Assembly: GCA_022758935.1 (NCBI GenBank)
Contig: JAEMQG010000025.1
Span: 1-12,340 of the forward strand
Direction: 5' to 3'
DNA length: 12,340 nucleotides
From: Candidatus Nitrosopumilus sp.
Lineage (GTDB): Archaea; Thermoproteota; Nitrososphaeria; Nitrososphaerales; Nitrosopumilaceae
Shown: positions 1 through 5,283 of the stretch, piece after piece
How the letters are laid out: every line of letters begins with the position of its first letter
Numbering within the stretch: the first letter of the stretch is position 1
The notes under the pieces: model-generated
The model's database searches: none
What the model was told of the DNA's origin: nothing
Seen by the model: only the letters and a program-made list of their open reading frames with translations
Program-made: the position numbers and the translations under genes

Positions 1-105
1 CATGATGATGATTTGGATAATATTATTAATGATCTTGATCAGTGTCCACTAAAACCAGAAGACTATGATGGTGACCGAGATACTGACGGTTGCCCTGACT
101 ATTAG
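1..105 (+). CDS. C-terminal end of an Asp-rich calcium-binding-type (thrombospondin type 3-like) protein, partial
   Basis: The frame is open from the first base and ends at TAG 103-105, giving the last 34 residues of a protein that starts outside the window. The segment is very acidic, opens with HDDDLDN and closes with DYDGDRDTDGCPDY. It contains spaced Asp residues (DxDxDG) and two cysteines followed by proline (QCP, GCP). That pattern is typical of thrombospondin type 3-like calcium-binding repeats, which in archaea usually sit in secreted or cell-surface proteins. The rest of the protein cannot be seen, so the full function is unknown. The repeat assignment is inference from a short stretch. 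Confidence 0.6.
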   Translation, partial: HDDDLDNIINDLDQCPLKPEDYDGDRDTDGCPDY

Positions 106-134
106 AACAATTAATGAATGGAGGTATTTTCTAA

Positions 135-164
135 ATGGGTAAAACCATTGCTTTGATATGGTAA
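135..164 (+). other. 9-codon micro-ORF with a strong Shine-Dalgarno, between the surface-protein tail and dus
   Basis: GGAGGT at 120-125 lies 9 nt before ATG 135, an ideal ribosome-binding site in a region where neighbouring genes mostly lack one. The frame it serves encodes only MGKTIALIW before TAA 162-164. The end of this frame overlaps the AT-rich box that probably drives dus. It may be a leader peptide, the first codons of a truncated gene, or chance. No function can be assigned. Confidence 0.2.
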
Positions 165-171
165 ATATATC
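161..171 (+). promoter_or_regulatory. TATA box for the dihydrouridine synthase gene
   Basis: The sequence GTAAATATATC is centred about 27 nt before the ATG at 192. This fits an archaeal TATA box giving a leaderless or nearly leaderless transcript; no Shine-Dalgarno lies just before the ATG. Confidence 0.5.
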
Positions 172-191
172 GAGAAATCAAAATAAATAAT

Positions 192-1157
192 ATGCTCCCA
201 AAATTTTCAAGCAGAGTCTTCTTAGCTCCCATGGCTGGAGTAAGTGATCCTGCTCTTAGATTACAATGTAAAAAAATGGGAGCAGGGTTAGTTGTAACTG
301 AATTTACTAGTATTCACAGCATAATTGCAAAGGAACAACAATTAAAAGAAAACAAGAAAACCATTCAAGAATTTATAAAATATTCTGAAAAAGAAAGACC
401 TCTTTCAGTTCAATTATTCGGTTCTGATCTTGTAGCATTAGAGAAAGCCGCAAAGATTGTAGAACCATTTTTTGATATAATTGATTACAATATGGGGTGT
501 CCTGCACCACACATAACACAACAGATGGCAGGTGGAGCACTATTACAAGAAGTAAATCTAACTAGACAAATTTTTAGTACTTTGGTTAGTGCTGTAAAAA
601 AACCAGTTACTCTAAAGATTCGTTCAGGAGTAACTGATGCAAGTCGCTATCTTTTCAAAGAAATTGCTCAAATTGCAGAAGATGAGGGAATACAAATGAT
701 TACACTCCATCCTAGGACTGTGAGTCAAGGATATTCCGGCAATGCTGATTGGAAACTAATTAAAGAACTAAAAGAAATTTCTGATATTCCTATAGTTGGA
801 AATGGTGATATTAAATCCCCCGAAGATGCTAAAGCAATGATTGATGAAACAGGTTGTGATTATGTTATGGTGGGAAGAGGTGCAATGGGAAATCCATTTT
901 TGTTTGAACAAATTATTGATTATCTGAAAACTGGAACCTACAAACATTATTCATTAAAAGACAAATTGGATTCATTTTTTGAATATCTTCATCTTACTAC
1001 GGAGTATGACATAAAATTCTCAAACATTAAATCTCAAGCAATGCGATTTACTAAAGGAATGATAGGTGGTACAAAACTAAGACCAAAAATATCTTCATCA
1101 AAACACATTACAGAACTTGAAAAAATTATGAATAATGCATATACCCTCTCATACTAA
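192..1157 (+). CDS. dus: tRNA-dihydrouridine synthase (Dus family)
   Basis: This is an FMN-dependent flavoenzyme that reduces specific uridines in the tRNA D-loop to dihydrouridine using NAD(P)H. The 321-aa length is normal for the family. The N-terminal TIM-barrel start FLAPMAGVSDPALR (residues 10-23) is the usual FMN-binding opening. The catalytic cysteine is Cys103 in NMGCP (100-104). LKIRSG (141-146) and LHPRT (172-176) carry the expected Lys and His that contact flavin and substrate. VGNGDI (202-207) and MVGRGAMGNP (226-235) are the phosphate-binding loops. The C-terminal helical part is present though short. The ATG at 192 is the first in frame and follows a TATA box at leaderless distance. 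Which tRNA position it modifies cannot be told from sequence. Confidence 0.95.
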   Translation: MLPKFSSRVFLAPMAGVSDPALRLQCKKMGAGLVVTEFTSIHSIIAKEQQLKENKKTIQEFIKYSEKERPLSVQLFGSDLVALEKAAKIVEPFFDIIDYNMGCPAPHITQQMAGGALLQEVNLTRQIFSTLVSAVKKPVTLKIRSGVTDASRYLFKEIAQIAEDEGIQMITLHPRTVSQGYSGNADWKLIKELKEISDIPIVGNGDIKSPEDAKAMIDETGCDYVMVGRGAMGNPFLFEQIIDYLKTGTYKHYSLKDKLDSFFEYLHLTTEYDIKFSNIKSQAMRFTKGMIGGTKLRPKISSSKHITELEKIMNNAYTLSY

Positions 1158-1176
1158 AGAATCCAGAATATTCTTT
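1156..1176 (+). terminator. Inverted repeat after dus
   Basis: AAAGAAT (1156-1162) and ATTCTTT (1170-1176) form a 7-bp stem with a 7-nt loop that begins in the stop codon. AT-rich sequence follows, with a T6 run at 1235-1240. It may help end the dus transcript. Archaeal termination depends mostly on T-runs, so the stem itself may be incidental. Confidence 0.35.
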
Positions 1177-1271
1177 AAAATGTACAAACATAATATAATT
1201 TTTATAAAATTTATACAATTATGTATTTTTAACCTTTTTTAGTATCTAATATTTAAATAAAGTTGATTATT

Positions 1272-1283
1272 CTTATATATTTT
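1272..1283 (+). promoter_or_regulatory. TATA box for the RAM-domain gene pair
   Basis: CTTATATATTTT is centred near 1277, predicting transcription from about 1302. That leaves a short leader that includes AGGGG at 1309-1313. A second AT box (ATTTAAATA, 1251-1259) lies upstream and could be an alternative. Confidence 0.4.
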
Positions 1284-1325
1284 AAGATGATACGGCAACT
1301 ATGAAAACAGGGGTTGAATAATAAA

Positions 1326-1565
1326 TTGGCAACAGCATATGTTCTCATAAACTGTGATCTGGGTTCTGAGGAATCAGTAATCTCAGAGTTGAAATCCATA
1401 GATGGAGTAGCAGAAGTACATGGTATATTTGGTGCGTATGATATCTTGGCAAAAGTAGAATCAAAACAAGTCGAAGCATTACGTGAAACCATTACTTGGA
1501 AGATTAGAAAAATTCCAAAAATCAGATCAACATTAACTTTAATGGGAATAGAAGGACAACAGTAG
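1326..1565 (+). CDS. Stand-alone RAM domain protein (Lrp/AsnC ligand-binding domain without HTH)
   Basis: A 79-aa protein that is one complete RAM domain (beta-alpha-beta-beta-alpha-beta), the amino-acid or small-ligand sensing half of Lrp/AsnC regulators, with no DNA-binding domain. Conserved features are TAYVLINCDLGSE, the central EVHGIFGAYDILAKVE turn with its GxYD motif, and IRKIPKIRSTLTL at the end. Such proteins are thought to oligomerise and to modulate full-length Lrp proteins or enzymes. I chose TTG 1326 because the downstream paralogue begins at the matching TTG and the DNA aligns codon for codon from there; AGGGG lies 12 nt upstream. An in-frame TTG at 1314 would add four residues (83 aa). 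The next gene starts 13 nt after the stop, so the two are probably one operon. The ligand is unknown. Confidence 0.88.
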   Translation: MATAYVLINCDLGSEESVISELKSIDGVAEVHGIFGAYDILAKVESKQVEALRETITWKIRKIPKIRSTLTLMGIEGQQ

Positions 1566-1578
1566 AGGAGTAAACTGA

Positions 1579-2106
1579 TTGACAAAAGCATATGTTCTCA
1601 TAAACTGTGATCTGGGCTCAGAACAATTTGTAATTTCATCACTAAAAGCAGTTGACAGTGTTACAGAAGTACATGGTACACTTGGGCTTTATGATGTTAT
1701 TGTAAAAATAGAATCTGATTCTGAAGAAAAAATTCGTAAAACAATTACAGATATTATTCGAAAGATGCCTAGAATCCACTCAACAGTAACTCTTACACGT
1801 TCAGAGGGTAAAGAATTATTCCAAGCCTCAGAAAAACTCATTGGAGCAATGCTTGGTAAAAATAAAGCTCAAGCATTCGTTGTTATCCATACCGATAAAG
1901 GTGAAGAATACAATGTCTTAAAAAATCTGAGTCATATTTCAGAAGTAAAAGAAGCTGATGTAGTATTTGGACACTATGATGTCATTTGTAAAATTGAAAC
2001 ATCAGAATATAAAATATTGGAAAAAATAATTACCCGGGCTATTAGAAAACTACCACACGTTAGAACCACTATGACCTTAAATGTTATTCCAGAGCAAGAA
2101 TCTTGA
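1579..2106 (+). CDS. Tandem double RAM domain protein (Lrp/AsnC ligand-binding domains, no HTH)
   Basis: A 175-aa protein made of two RAM domains in a row, joined by a helical linker around residues 75-95. Domain 1 has TKAYVLINCDLGSE, EVHGTLGLYDVIVKIE and IRKMPRIHSTVTL. Domain 2 (about 96-170) has AQAFVVIHTDKGEE, VVFGHYDVICKIE and IRKLPHVRTTMTL. Each repeats the GxYD turn and the final R-T-T/L strand. There is no helix-turn-helix. The fusion could build an internal pseudo-dimer, whereas single-RAM proteins must dimerise. The start is TTG 1579, preceded by GAGGAG at 1565-1570 (8 nt spacing), which overlaps the stop codon of the upstream gene and suggests translational coupling. It is a likely co-transcribed partner of that paralogue. 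The ligand and target are unknown. Confidence 0.88.
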   Translation: MTKAYVLINCDLGSEQFVISSLKAVDSVTEVHGTLGLYDVIVKIESDSEEKIRKTITDIIRKMPRIHSTVTLTRSEGKELFQASEKLIGAMLGKNKAQAFVVIHTDKGEEYNVLKNLSHISEVKEADVVFGHYDVICKIETSEYKILEKIITRAIRKLPHVRTTMTLNVIPEQES

Positions 2107-2277
2107 CTTTCTGAAATTTCTATAATGTTGGCATAACAAATTTCCCAAAATTCAATATGTGCTATTTTTTTGTTTTTATTAAATATAATTACAAATTACT
2201 ACGATAATCACAAAATGACATTAATATTTCTACGCTCTCTCCAAAATTGTTATAGATAACATACTTCTCTTTTTTAA

Positions 2278-2286
2278 CTATAAAAG
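2278..2286 (+). promoter_or_regulatory. TATA box of first candidate small RNA
   Basis: CTATAAAAG is centred at about 2282. An archaeal start 25 nt downstream falls at about 2307, exactly where the 5' arm of the hairpin begins. Confidence 0.35.
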
Positions 2287-2306
2287 ACACTTACTATTTG
2301 TATTGC

Positions 2307-2373
2307 CACATTAGTAAATACATGCACTGACTTGCCTAATTTTACTCACGTAAATTACTGCAAATGTGTTTTT
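2307..2373 (+). ncRNA. Candidate small RNA 1 (hairpin followed by T-run)
   Basis: An 11-nt 5' arm (2307-2317, CACATTAGTAA) pairs with TTACT (2355-2359) and AATGTG (2363-2368), with a 3-nt GCA bulge. This closes an element of about 62 nt. A T5 run follows directly (2369-2373), and a longer T-run lies at 2380-2386, like a termination site. A TATA box sits 25 nt upstream. The inside contains a small TTAC/GTAA hairpin (2342-2353). No C and D box pair, tRNA or known riboswitch pattern was recognised. The element could also be only a terminator-like structure in an AT-rich spacer. Function unknown. Confidence 0.3.
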
Positions 2374-2446
2374 CTCTTATTTTTTTAAATTAATGCAAAT
2401 TAAGCATAGTTCATCTAAGCATTTTTAAAAAACCCCACTTTTTGCT

Positions 2447-2454
2447 TTTATACT
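2447..2454 (+). promoter_or_regulatory. TATA box of second candidate small RNA
   Basis: TTTATACT is centred near 2450, which predicts a start near 2475, at the beginning of the first hairpin arm (2473). Confidence 0.35.
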
Positions 2455-2472
2455 TAGATTGTAATGTGTTAT

Positions 2473-2563
2473 TATCCCTTCAACAAACATGTCCCCCAAA
2501 GGGATACCTCACTGGGAGGAATAATTACTATCCTCTCAGCTGATTAAATTACTTGAATTTTTT
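2473..2563 (+). ncRNA. Candidate small RNA 2 (two tandem hairpins, GC-richer island)
   Basis: Hairpin A pairs TATCCCTT (2473-2480) with AAGGGATA (2499-2506), 8 bp perfect, with an 18-nt loop containing CCCCC. Hairpin B pairs CTGGGAGGA (2512-2520) with TCCTCTCAG (2531-2539), 9 bp with one G-U and a 10-nt loop. An alternative short hairpin, CCTC (2507-2510) with GAGG (2516-2519), uses one arm of hairpin B, so the two would be mutually exclusive. A T6 run at 2558-2563 follows and a TATA box precedes. The island is clearly richer in G+C than its surroundings, as expected for structured RNA in an AT-rich genome. No downstream plus-strand gene is close, so a trans-acting RNA is more likely than a riboswitch. 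Family not recognised; the minus strand is possible too. Confidence 0.38.
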
Positions 2564-2578
2564 ACTTTTCCAATAATT

Positions 2579-2770
2579 TTAATTTCTTGATGCTTTACGT
2601 TCTTTACGAATTGTGATTACATCTTTAACTATGATTGGCAGAGACACTCCAAATAAAATAATTACAAATTTTTTTGGGATCTCAGACACTGCTTCTTCAG
2701 CAGTTTTTACTGAATCCTCAGATGTGACACTTATTTGAAAGATTATGGTTGGGATAAACCAAACACAGTT
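2579..2770 (-). pseudogene. Remnant of a membrane protein C-terminus
   Basis: A minus-strand frame of 63 codons is open between an upstream TAG (2773-2771) and its TAA stop, with no ATG or TTG; the only start-like codon is a GTG at 2689, which would give 36 aa. The peptide looks protein-like: an acidic amphipathic part (SVTSEDSVKTAEEAVSEIPK), a hydrophobic segment (FVIILFGVSLPIIV), then a basic tail (RKERKASRN). This resembles a single-pass membrane protein end. The frame just upstream (minus, from about 2838) also looks partly protein-like (VVKKGRIVERTLLAHC) but is in a different register, so one gene broken by a frameshift is possible. A short real gene starting at GTG 2689 cannot be excluded. 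Confidence 0.35.
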
Positions 2771-2878
2771 CTACAATGAGCCAATAGAGTCCTTTCAACG
2801 ATTCTTCCTTTTTTGACCACTTTAAAATTATTGTTCCCTAATACTGATATTATTGTATTTTTGATTAAAAGAAAATAA

Positions 2879-3226
2879 TTAGAGGGCTTCTGAGCCTCTC
2901 TTTTTTGATGCAATATTTCGAACATCATCGACAGTAGATACAGTAATTATTCCATCTCCTGCTTTTCCTGAATATGCTGCATCTGAAATAGCATTGATTA
3001 CTGTTTCCACTTTTGAATCATCGACAATTGTGCTAACAGTTGCAACTTTGTTAAATTCTGCGAGAAAAGTACCTGTTCCTCGTCCAGCTCTGATGGTTTG
3101 TCTTTGACCAGAACCCCTTCCACTTCCCTCAAGTATGGTGAATCCTCCTACCAATTCCTTGATAGCATCAGAAACTGCACCTGATTTATCATGTTGAATA
3201 GTTGCTTCGATTCGTTTCATTCGCAT
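2879..3226 (-). CDS. PII-family nitrogen regulatory protein (GlnB/GlnK-like)
   Basis: A 115-aa small trimeric signal protein of the PII family, which binds ATP/ADP and 2-oxoglutarate and reports nitrogen status to transporters and enzymes. Family landmarks are the first strand MKRIEATIQ (3-11), ILEGSGRGSGQ (31-41) leading into the T-loop, FLAEFNKV (54-61), and the nucleotide-binding B-loop GKAGDG (87-92) followed by IITVSTVDDVRNI. The C-terminus RGSEAL is typical. The T-loop (about 37-55) has no tyrosine, so the uridylylation used by E. coli GlnB (Tyr51) cannot occur; the loop reads QRQTIRAGRGTG. No ammonium transporter (amt) gene is adjacent, so the symbol glnK is not justified. The start is ATG 3226 with GGGGG at 3237-3233, 6 nt upstream. 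It is divergent from a small HTH-like gene. Confidence 0.92.
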   Translation of the reverse strand: MRMKRIEATIQHDKSGAVSDAIKELVGGFTILEGSGRGSGQRQTIRAGRGTGTFLAEFNKVATVSTIVDDSKVETVINAISDAAYSGKAGDGIITVSTVDDVRNIASKKRGSEAL

Positions 3227-3232
3227 TTCTAA

Positions 3233-3271
3233 CCCCCTATTATTTAAAAAAGATTATATGTTTTTATTCAA
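3233..3271 (-). promoter_or_regulatory. Promoter region and Shine-Dalgarno of the PII gene
   Basis: On the minus strand an AT-rich box reading CATATAATCT (3260-3251) lies about 30 nt before the ATG. A second box (TTGAATAAAAAC, about 3272-3261) lies upstream. GGGGG (3237-3233) is a likely ribosome-binding site. If the first box is used, the transcript would begin at the Shine-Dalgarno; the second box would leave it intact. Confidence 0.35.
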
Positions 3272-3319
3272 ATTTTATGATATGATAAGATCAGTTGGTT
3301 ATGTCATTATCATCTGACC

Positions 3320-3327
3320 TTTTTATT
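3320..3327 (+). promoter_or_regulatory. Possible TATA box of the 58-aa gene
   Basis: TTTTTATT is centred about 24-25 nt before the ATG at 3348, which would give a leaderless transcript. No Shine-Dalgarno precedes this ATG. The match is weak. Confidence 0.25.
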
Positions 3328-3347
3328 GCACAAAAAAAAGTAATTTT

Positions 3348-3524
3348 ATGAAAAGTGATGAAAAAAGATCTCATAGACTTAATTATCTTTTAAAGTATTA
3401 TTTGACTAATCCTAAAGAATATGATCTATATCAAAGAGCAAAACAGTTGGGCGTTTCTGATTCAACTGCAAAAGACTACATTCGAACTGTGATAATTCAA
3501 GCTAAAAAAATTTATTCAAGATAA
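3348..3524 (+). CDS. 58-aa helix-turn-helix-like microprotein
   Basis: A small basic protein running from ATG 3348 to TAA 3522-3524. It starts MKSDEKRSHRLNYLLKYYLT and contains LYQRAKQLGVSDSTAKDYIR (residues 28-47). That segment has the spacing of a helix-turn-helix: a helix with an A in the middle, a turn at LGVSDS, and a recognition helix STAKDYIRTV. The final helix is lysine-rich. It is likely a DNA-binding protein, perhaps a compact regulator. It is divergent from the PII gene with 121 nt between, so it may regulate that gene, but this is only a positional inference. Codon use resembles the neighbours. The HTH assignment is by eye; no family name can be given. Confidence 0.6.
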   Translation: MKSDEKRSHRLNYLLKYYLTNPKEYDLYQRAKQLGVSDSTAKDYIRTVIIQAKKIYSR

Positions 3525-3573
3525 AATCTATGATTTAGCAGGAATTTTGATAAAAATTATTCAAACAACATGT

Positions 3574-3583
3574 GCATTTTTTT
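3574..3583 (+). terminator. T-run after the 58-aa gene
   Basis: A run of seven T (within 3574-3583) lies about 50 nt after the stop and precedes the promoter of the next gene. This is a usual archaeal termination signal, with no stem required. Confidence 0.3.
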
Positions 3584-3646
3584 GGATAAAATTTGAGCCT
3601 ATGTGTGATTTCCATTATTTTTTATCCTTTTTAAACCAGATAACTT

Positions 3647-3657
3647 CATAAATAATC
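3647..3657 (+). promoter_or_regulatory. TATA box for the 229-aa membrane protein
   Basis: CATAAATAATC is centred about 27 nt before ATG 3679. No Shine-Dalgarno is present, so the transcript is probably leaderless. Confidence 0.4.
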
Positions 3658-3678
3658 TAAGATGAGCATAAAATACAC

Positions 3679-4368
3679 ATGACAGATCCTCTCATTAATG
3701 ACGTCAAAGATCTACTGGATAAAGAAAAGGGTGATCAACTCATACTCAAACAAATTTTCAGAGCTTGTCAAAATAATGAAGTAATTAGTAATTACGAAAG
3801 AAACTATGTTAGAAAATTAGCAGAAAAATATCTTGGAAGAGCATCACAGATTGAAGAAAAACAACAAATAAAATCAGTAGTTCCCGATGTGATTCTTTCA
3901 AAACCGTCATCAATACAAAAAACTGAATCTTTTCAAACAACTACTCAAATTCCAAAGATAGACTCTAAAAATACAAAATTACTGATAGGCATTGGTGGTG
4001 TGATAATGGCAATATTTATTATAGTTGGCTTATCTCTTGCCGGAACCTTAAATGTTGGATATGATAACACACTAAAAAATCTCGTAGAATCAACAAATCT
4101 TTCAATTCAAACTGATTTATCAACATATCAGAAAGGTGATATTATTTCAATTAATGGAAGATCCATTAGTTTGGAAAAAATAAATCTCTCAATAGAAAAT
4201 CAGCAGGGACTATTAGTTTGGTCTGAGCAAATAAATGTAAAAAATGATGGAACATTTTCTACATTGGTAATAGCTGGAGGATCTGGATGGGACACGTCTG
4301 GCACATTTATAATAACTGCAGAAAGTGATTCAGAAACAGAATCAAGTACATTTTATTTTACGGGATAA
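3679..4368 (+). CDS. Single-pass membrane protein with cytoplasmic helical and external beta domain, function unknown
   Basis: A 229-aa protein with three visible parts. Residues 1-55 are charged and helical (KDLLDKEKGDQLILKQIFRA), resembling a short cytoplasmic helical bundle. Residues 56-99 are a polar linker. Residues 100-122 (LLIGIGGVIMAIFIIVGLSL core) are one transmembrane segment. Residues 125-229 form a probably external beta-rich domain with STYQKGDIISINGRS and a later NDGTFSTLVIAGG strand. Such YxKGD-I-I-NG strands are common in archaeal surface Ig/macroglobulin-like modules. There is no N-terminal signal peptide, so the N-terminus is likely inside. It overlaps the convergent downstream gene by 11 nt. 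No enzymatic motif is visible. Role unknown; a surface-anchored sensor or structural protein is a guess. Confidence 0.8.
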   Translation: MTDPLINDVKDLLDKEKGDQLILKQIFRACQNNEVISNYERNYVRKLAEKYLGRASQIEEKQQIKSVVPDVILSKPSSIQKTESFQTTTQIPKIDSKNTKLLIGIGGVIMAIFIIVGLSLAGTLNVGYDNTLKNLVESTNLSIQTDLSTYQKGDIISINGRSISLEKINLSIENQQGLLVWSEQINVKNDGTFSTLVIAGGSGWDTSGTFIITAESDSETESSTFYFTG

Positions 4369-4945
4369 TTTTTTCAAATTCATTCCAATGCGAATCTACA
4401 ATTTCTCTTAATCTTTCAATACTGACCTCTTCCATATACTCACGATAAACAACGAATTTGTTTTTCCTGGCTGAATTATCATTATAGATATCACTCGCAT
4501 TTTTTGGAATTACTCCTGTCTTCCACTGCTTCATTTCAAAAAGCCAGAGTGTTGCATCGGGATTTGAAAAATCTATGTCGTCACAACCAACAATATACAG
4601 ATAACATTTTGTAGACTGACTTAATTTTTCATGTAATTTTTCATATGCAATCATTTGTCCTTTAGCGATATTGATCTTATCGTTGTGAAATCCCTTGAAT
4701 TCTAAGATAATAAAACCTCCATTATGCTCAATTAACCAATCGATATCTGTTCCTCCTGAAGCCATCATGCCATGAACTATCAAATCCCCCAATGCCTCTC
4801 TACCGCGAGTAAATTCATCCTCATCAAAAATTTGATATTTTGCTTTAGGACTCTTTCTAATAATCTGCTGTGAATTCATATCTATTTGACGAATTTTTTC
4901 TTTATCATATAATGTATCAATCAAGTCTATAGTTTCATTTGTCAC
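4358..4945 (-). CDS. PD-(D/E)XK nuclease-like protein, function unknown
   Basis: A 195-aa protein with a nuclease-like core: GGTDIDWLIEHNGG (64-77) supplies a metal-binding Asp (D67 or D69), FIILEFKG (78-85) gives the E-x-K pair (E82, K84), and QMIAY (97-101) matches the QxxxY motif of RecB-type nucleases. E50 in the preceding helix could be a further acidic ligand. Restriction and DNA-repair nucleases and some RNA-processing enzymes share this fold; which applies is unknown. No methylase or helicase is nearby, so a restriction system is not supported. The start is GTG 4945, since an ATG 3 nt upstream is out of frame; an internal ATG at residue 23 is an alternative. The end overlaps the convergent membrane protein by 11 nt. 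Confidence 0.72.
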   Translation of the reverse strand: MTNETIDLIDTLYDKEKIRQIDMNSQQIIRKSPKAKYQIFDEDEFTRGREALGDLIVHGMMASGGTDIDWLIEHNGGFIILEFKGFHNDKINIAKGQMIAYEKLHEKLSQSTKCYLYIVGCDDIDFSNPDATLWLFEMKQWKTGVIPKNASDIYNDNSARKNKFVVYREYMEEVSIERLREIVDSHWNEFEKIIP

Positions 4946-5016
4946 AACATTGAACTCATTTACTAAATGATAAGATAGTTTGTAAAATTAAGTAAAGCTA
5001 TGATATTTTTTAGAAT

Positions 5017-5238
5017 CTAACGAGAAAGATATTCTCCACTTACACCTTTGTACAAAATAAAATACTCTTCTGAATTCTTACGTTCCTTTTTTGCATTTAA
5101 TGCATCCTGATACATTTCAAAATGTTCAATTAAATACAATTGATTATCTGAATCTCCAAAGTAATCTACTCCAACTAAATCAAATCCATTTTCAGGAGTT
5201 AATCTGATCTTTTCTCTTTCAAATTTATCTTCGGTCAA
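5017..5238 (-). CDS. 73-aa hypothetical protein
   Basis: A small acidic soluble protein without cysteine, signal peptide or membrane segment. It reads as one compact alpha/beta unit: EKIRLTPENGFDLVGVDYFG, then DNQLYLIEHFEMYQDALNAK (helix), then EEYFILYKGVSGEYLSR. The start is TTG 5238; a stop codon (TAA) lies immediately upstream, so no earlier start exists. An AT-rich stretch upstream could be a leaderless promoter. It lies 71 nt before the nuclease-like gene on the same strand, so joint transcription is possible. No family recognised. The balanced composition supports a real gene. Confidence 0.62.
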   Translation of the reverse strand: MTEDKFEREKIRLTPENGFDLVGVDYFGDSDNQLYLIEHFEMYQDALNAKKERKNSEEYFILYKGVSGEYLSR

Positions 5239-5283
5239 TTAAGCTTAATTTTTTATGAATAATTTGAATACAAGAATTACTTT

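Larger units (their letters stand above)
2107..2578. other. AT-rich intergenic region with two candidate small RNAs and no protein gene seen
   Basis: No convincing protein-coding frame lies here. Just after the double RAM gene a T-run at about 2164-2178 probably ends that operon. The rest is very AT-rich except for two short patches with stable inverted repeats (2307-2368 and 2473-2539), listed separately as candidate RNA genes. Confidence 0.6.

Noticed and set aside
1253..1591. Minus-strand open frame of 112 codons
   Set aside because: It lies opposite the clear single-RAM gene and its start region and its peptide has no domain-like pattern; it is a shadow of the real gene.
2107..2878. Possible CRISPR, tRNA or insertion sequence in the long spacer
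   Set aside because: No repeated units with spacers, no tRNA T-arm or anticodon arm pattern and no transposase frame or terminal inverted repeats could be seen.
2743..2928. Minus-strand frame of 61 codons overlapping the PII gene end
   Set aside because: It overlaps the C-terminus of the PII gene in another frame; only its last part looks protein-like and is considered with the membrane-tail remnant.
4358..5238. Toxin-antitoxin or restriction module made of the 73-aa gene and the nuclease-like gene
   Set aside because: The spacing is 71 nt without overlap, the small protein has no antitoxin DNA-binding motif, and no methylase or helicase is near. Only co-direction supports it.
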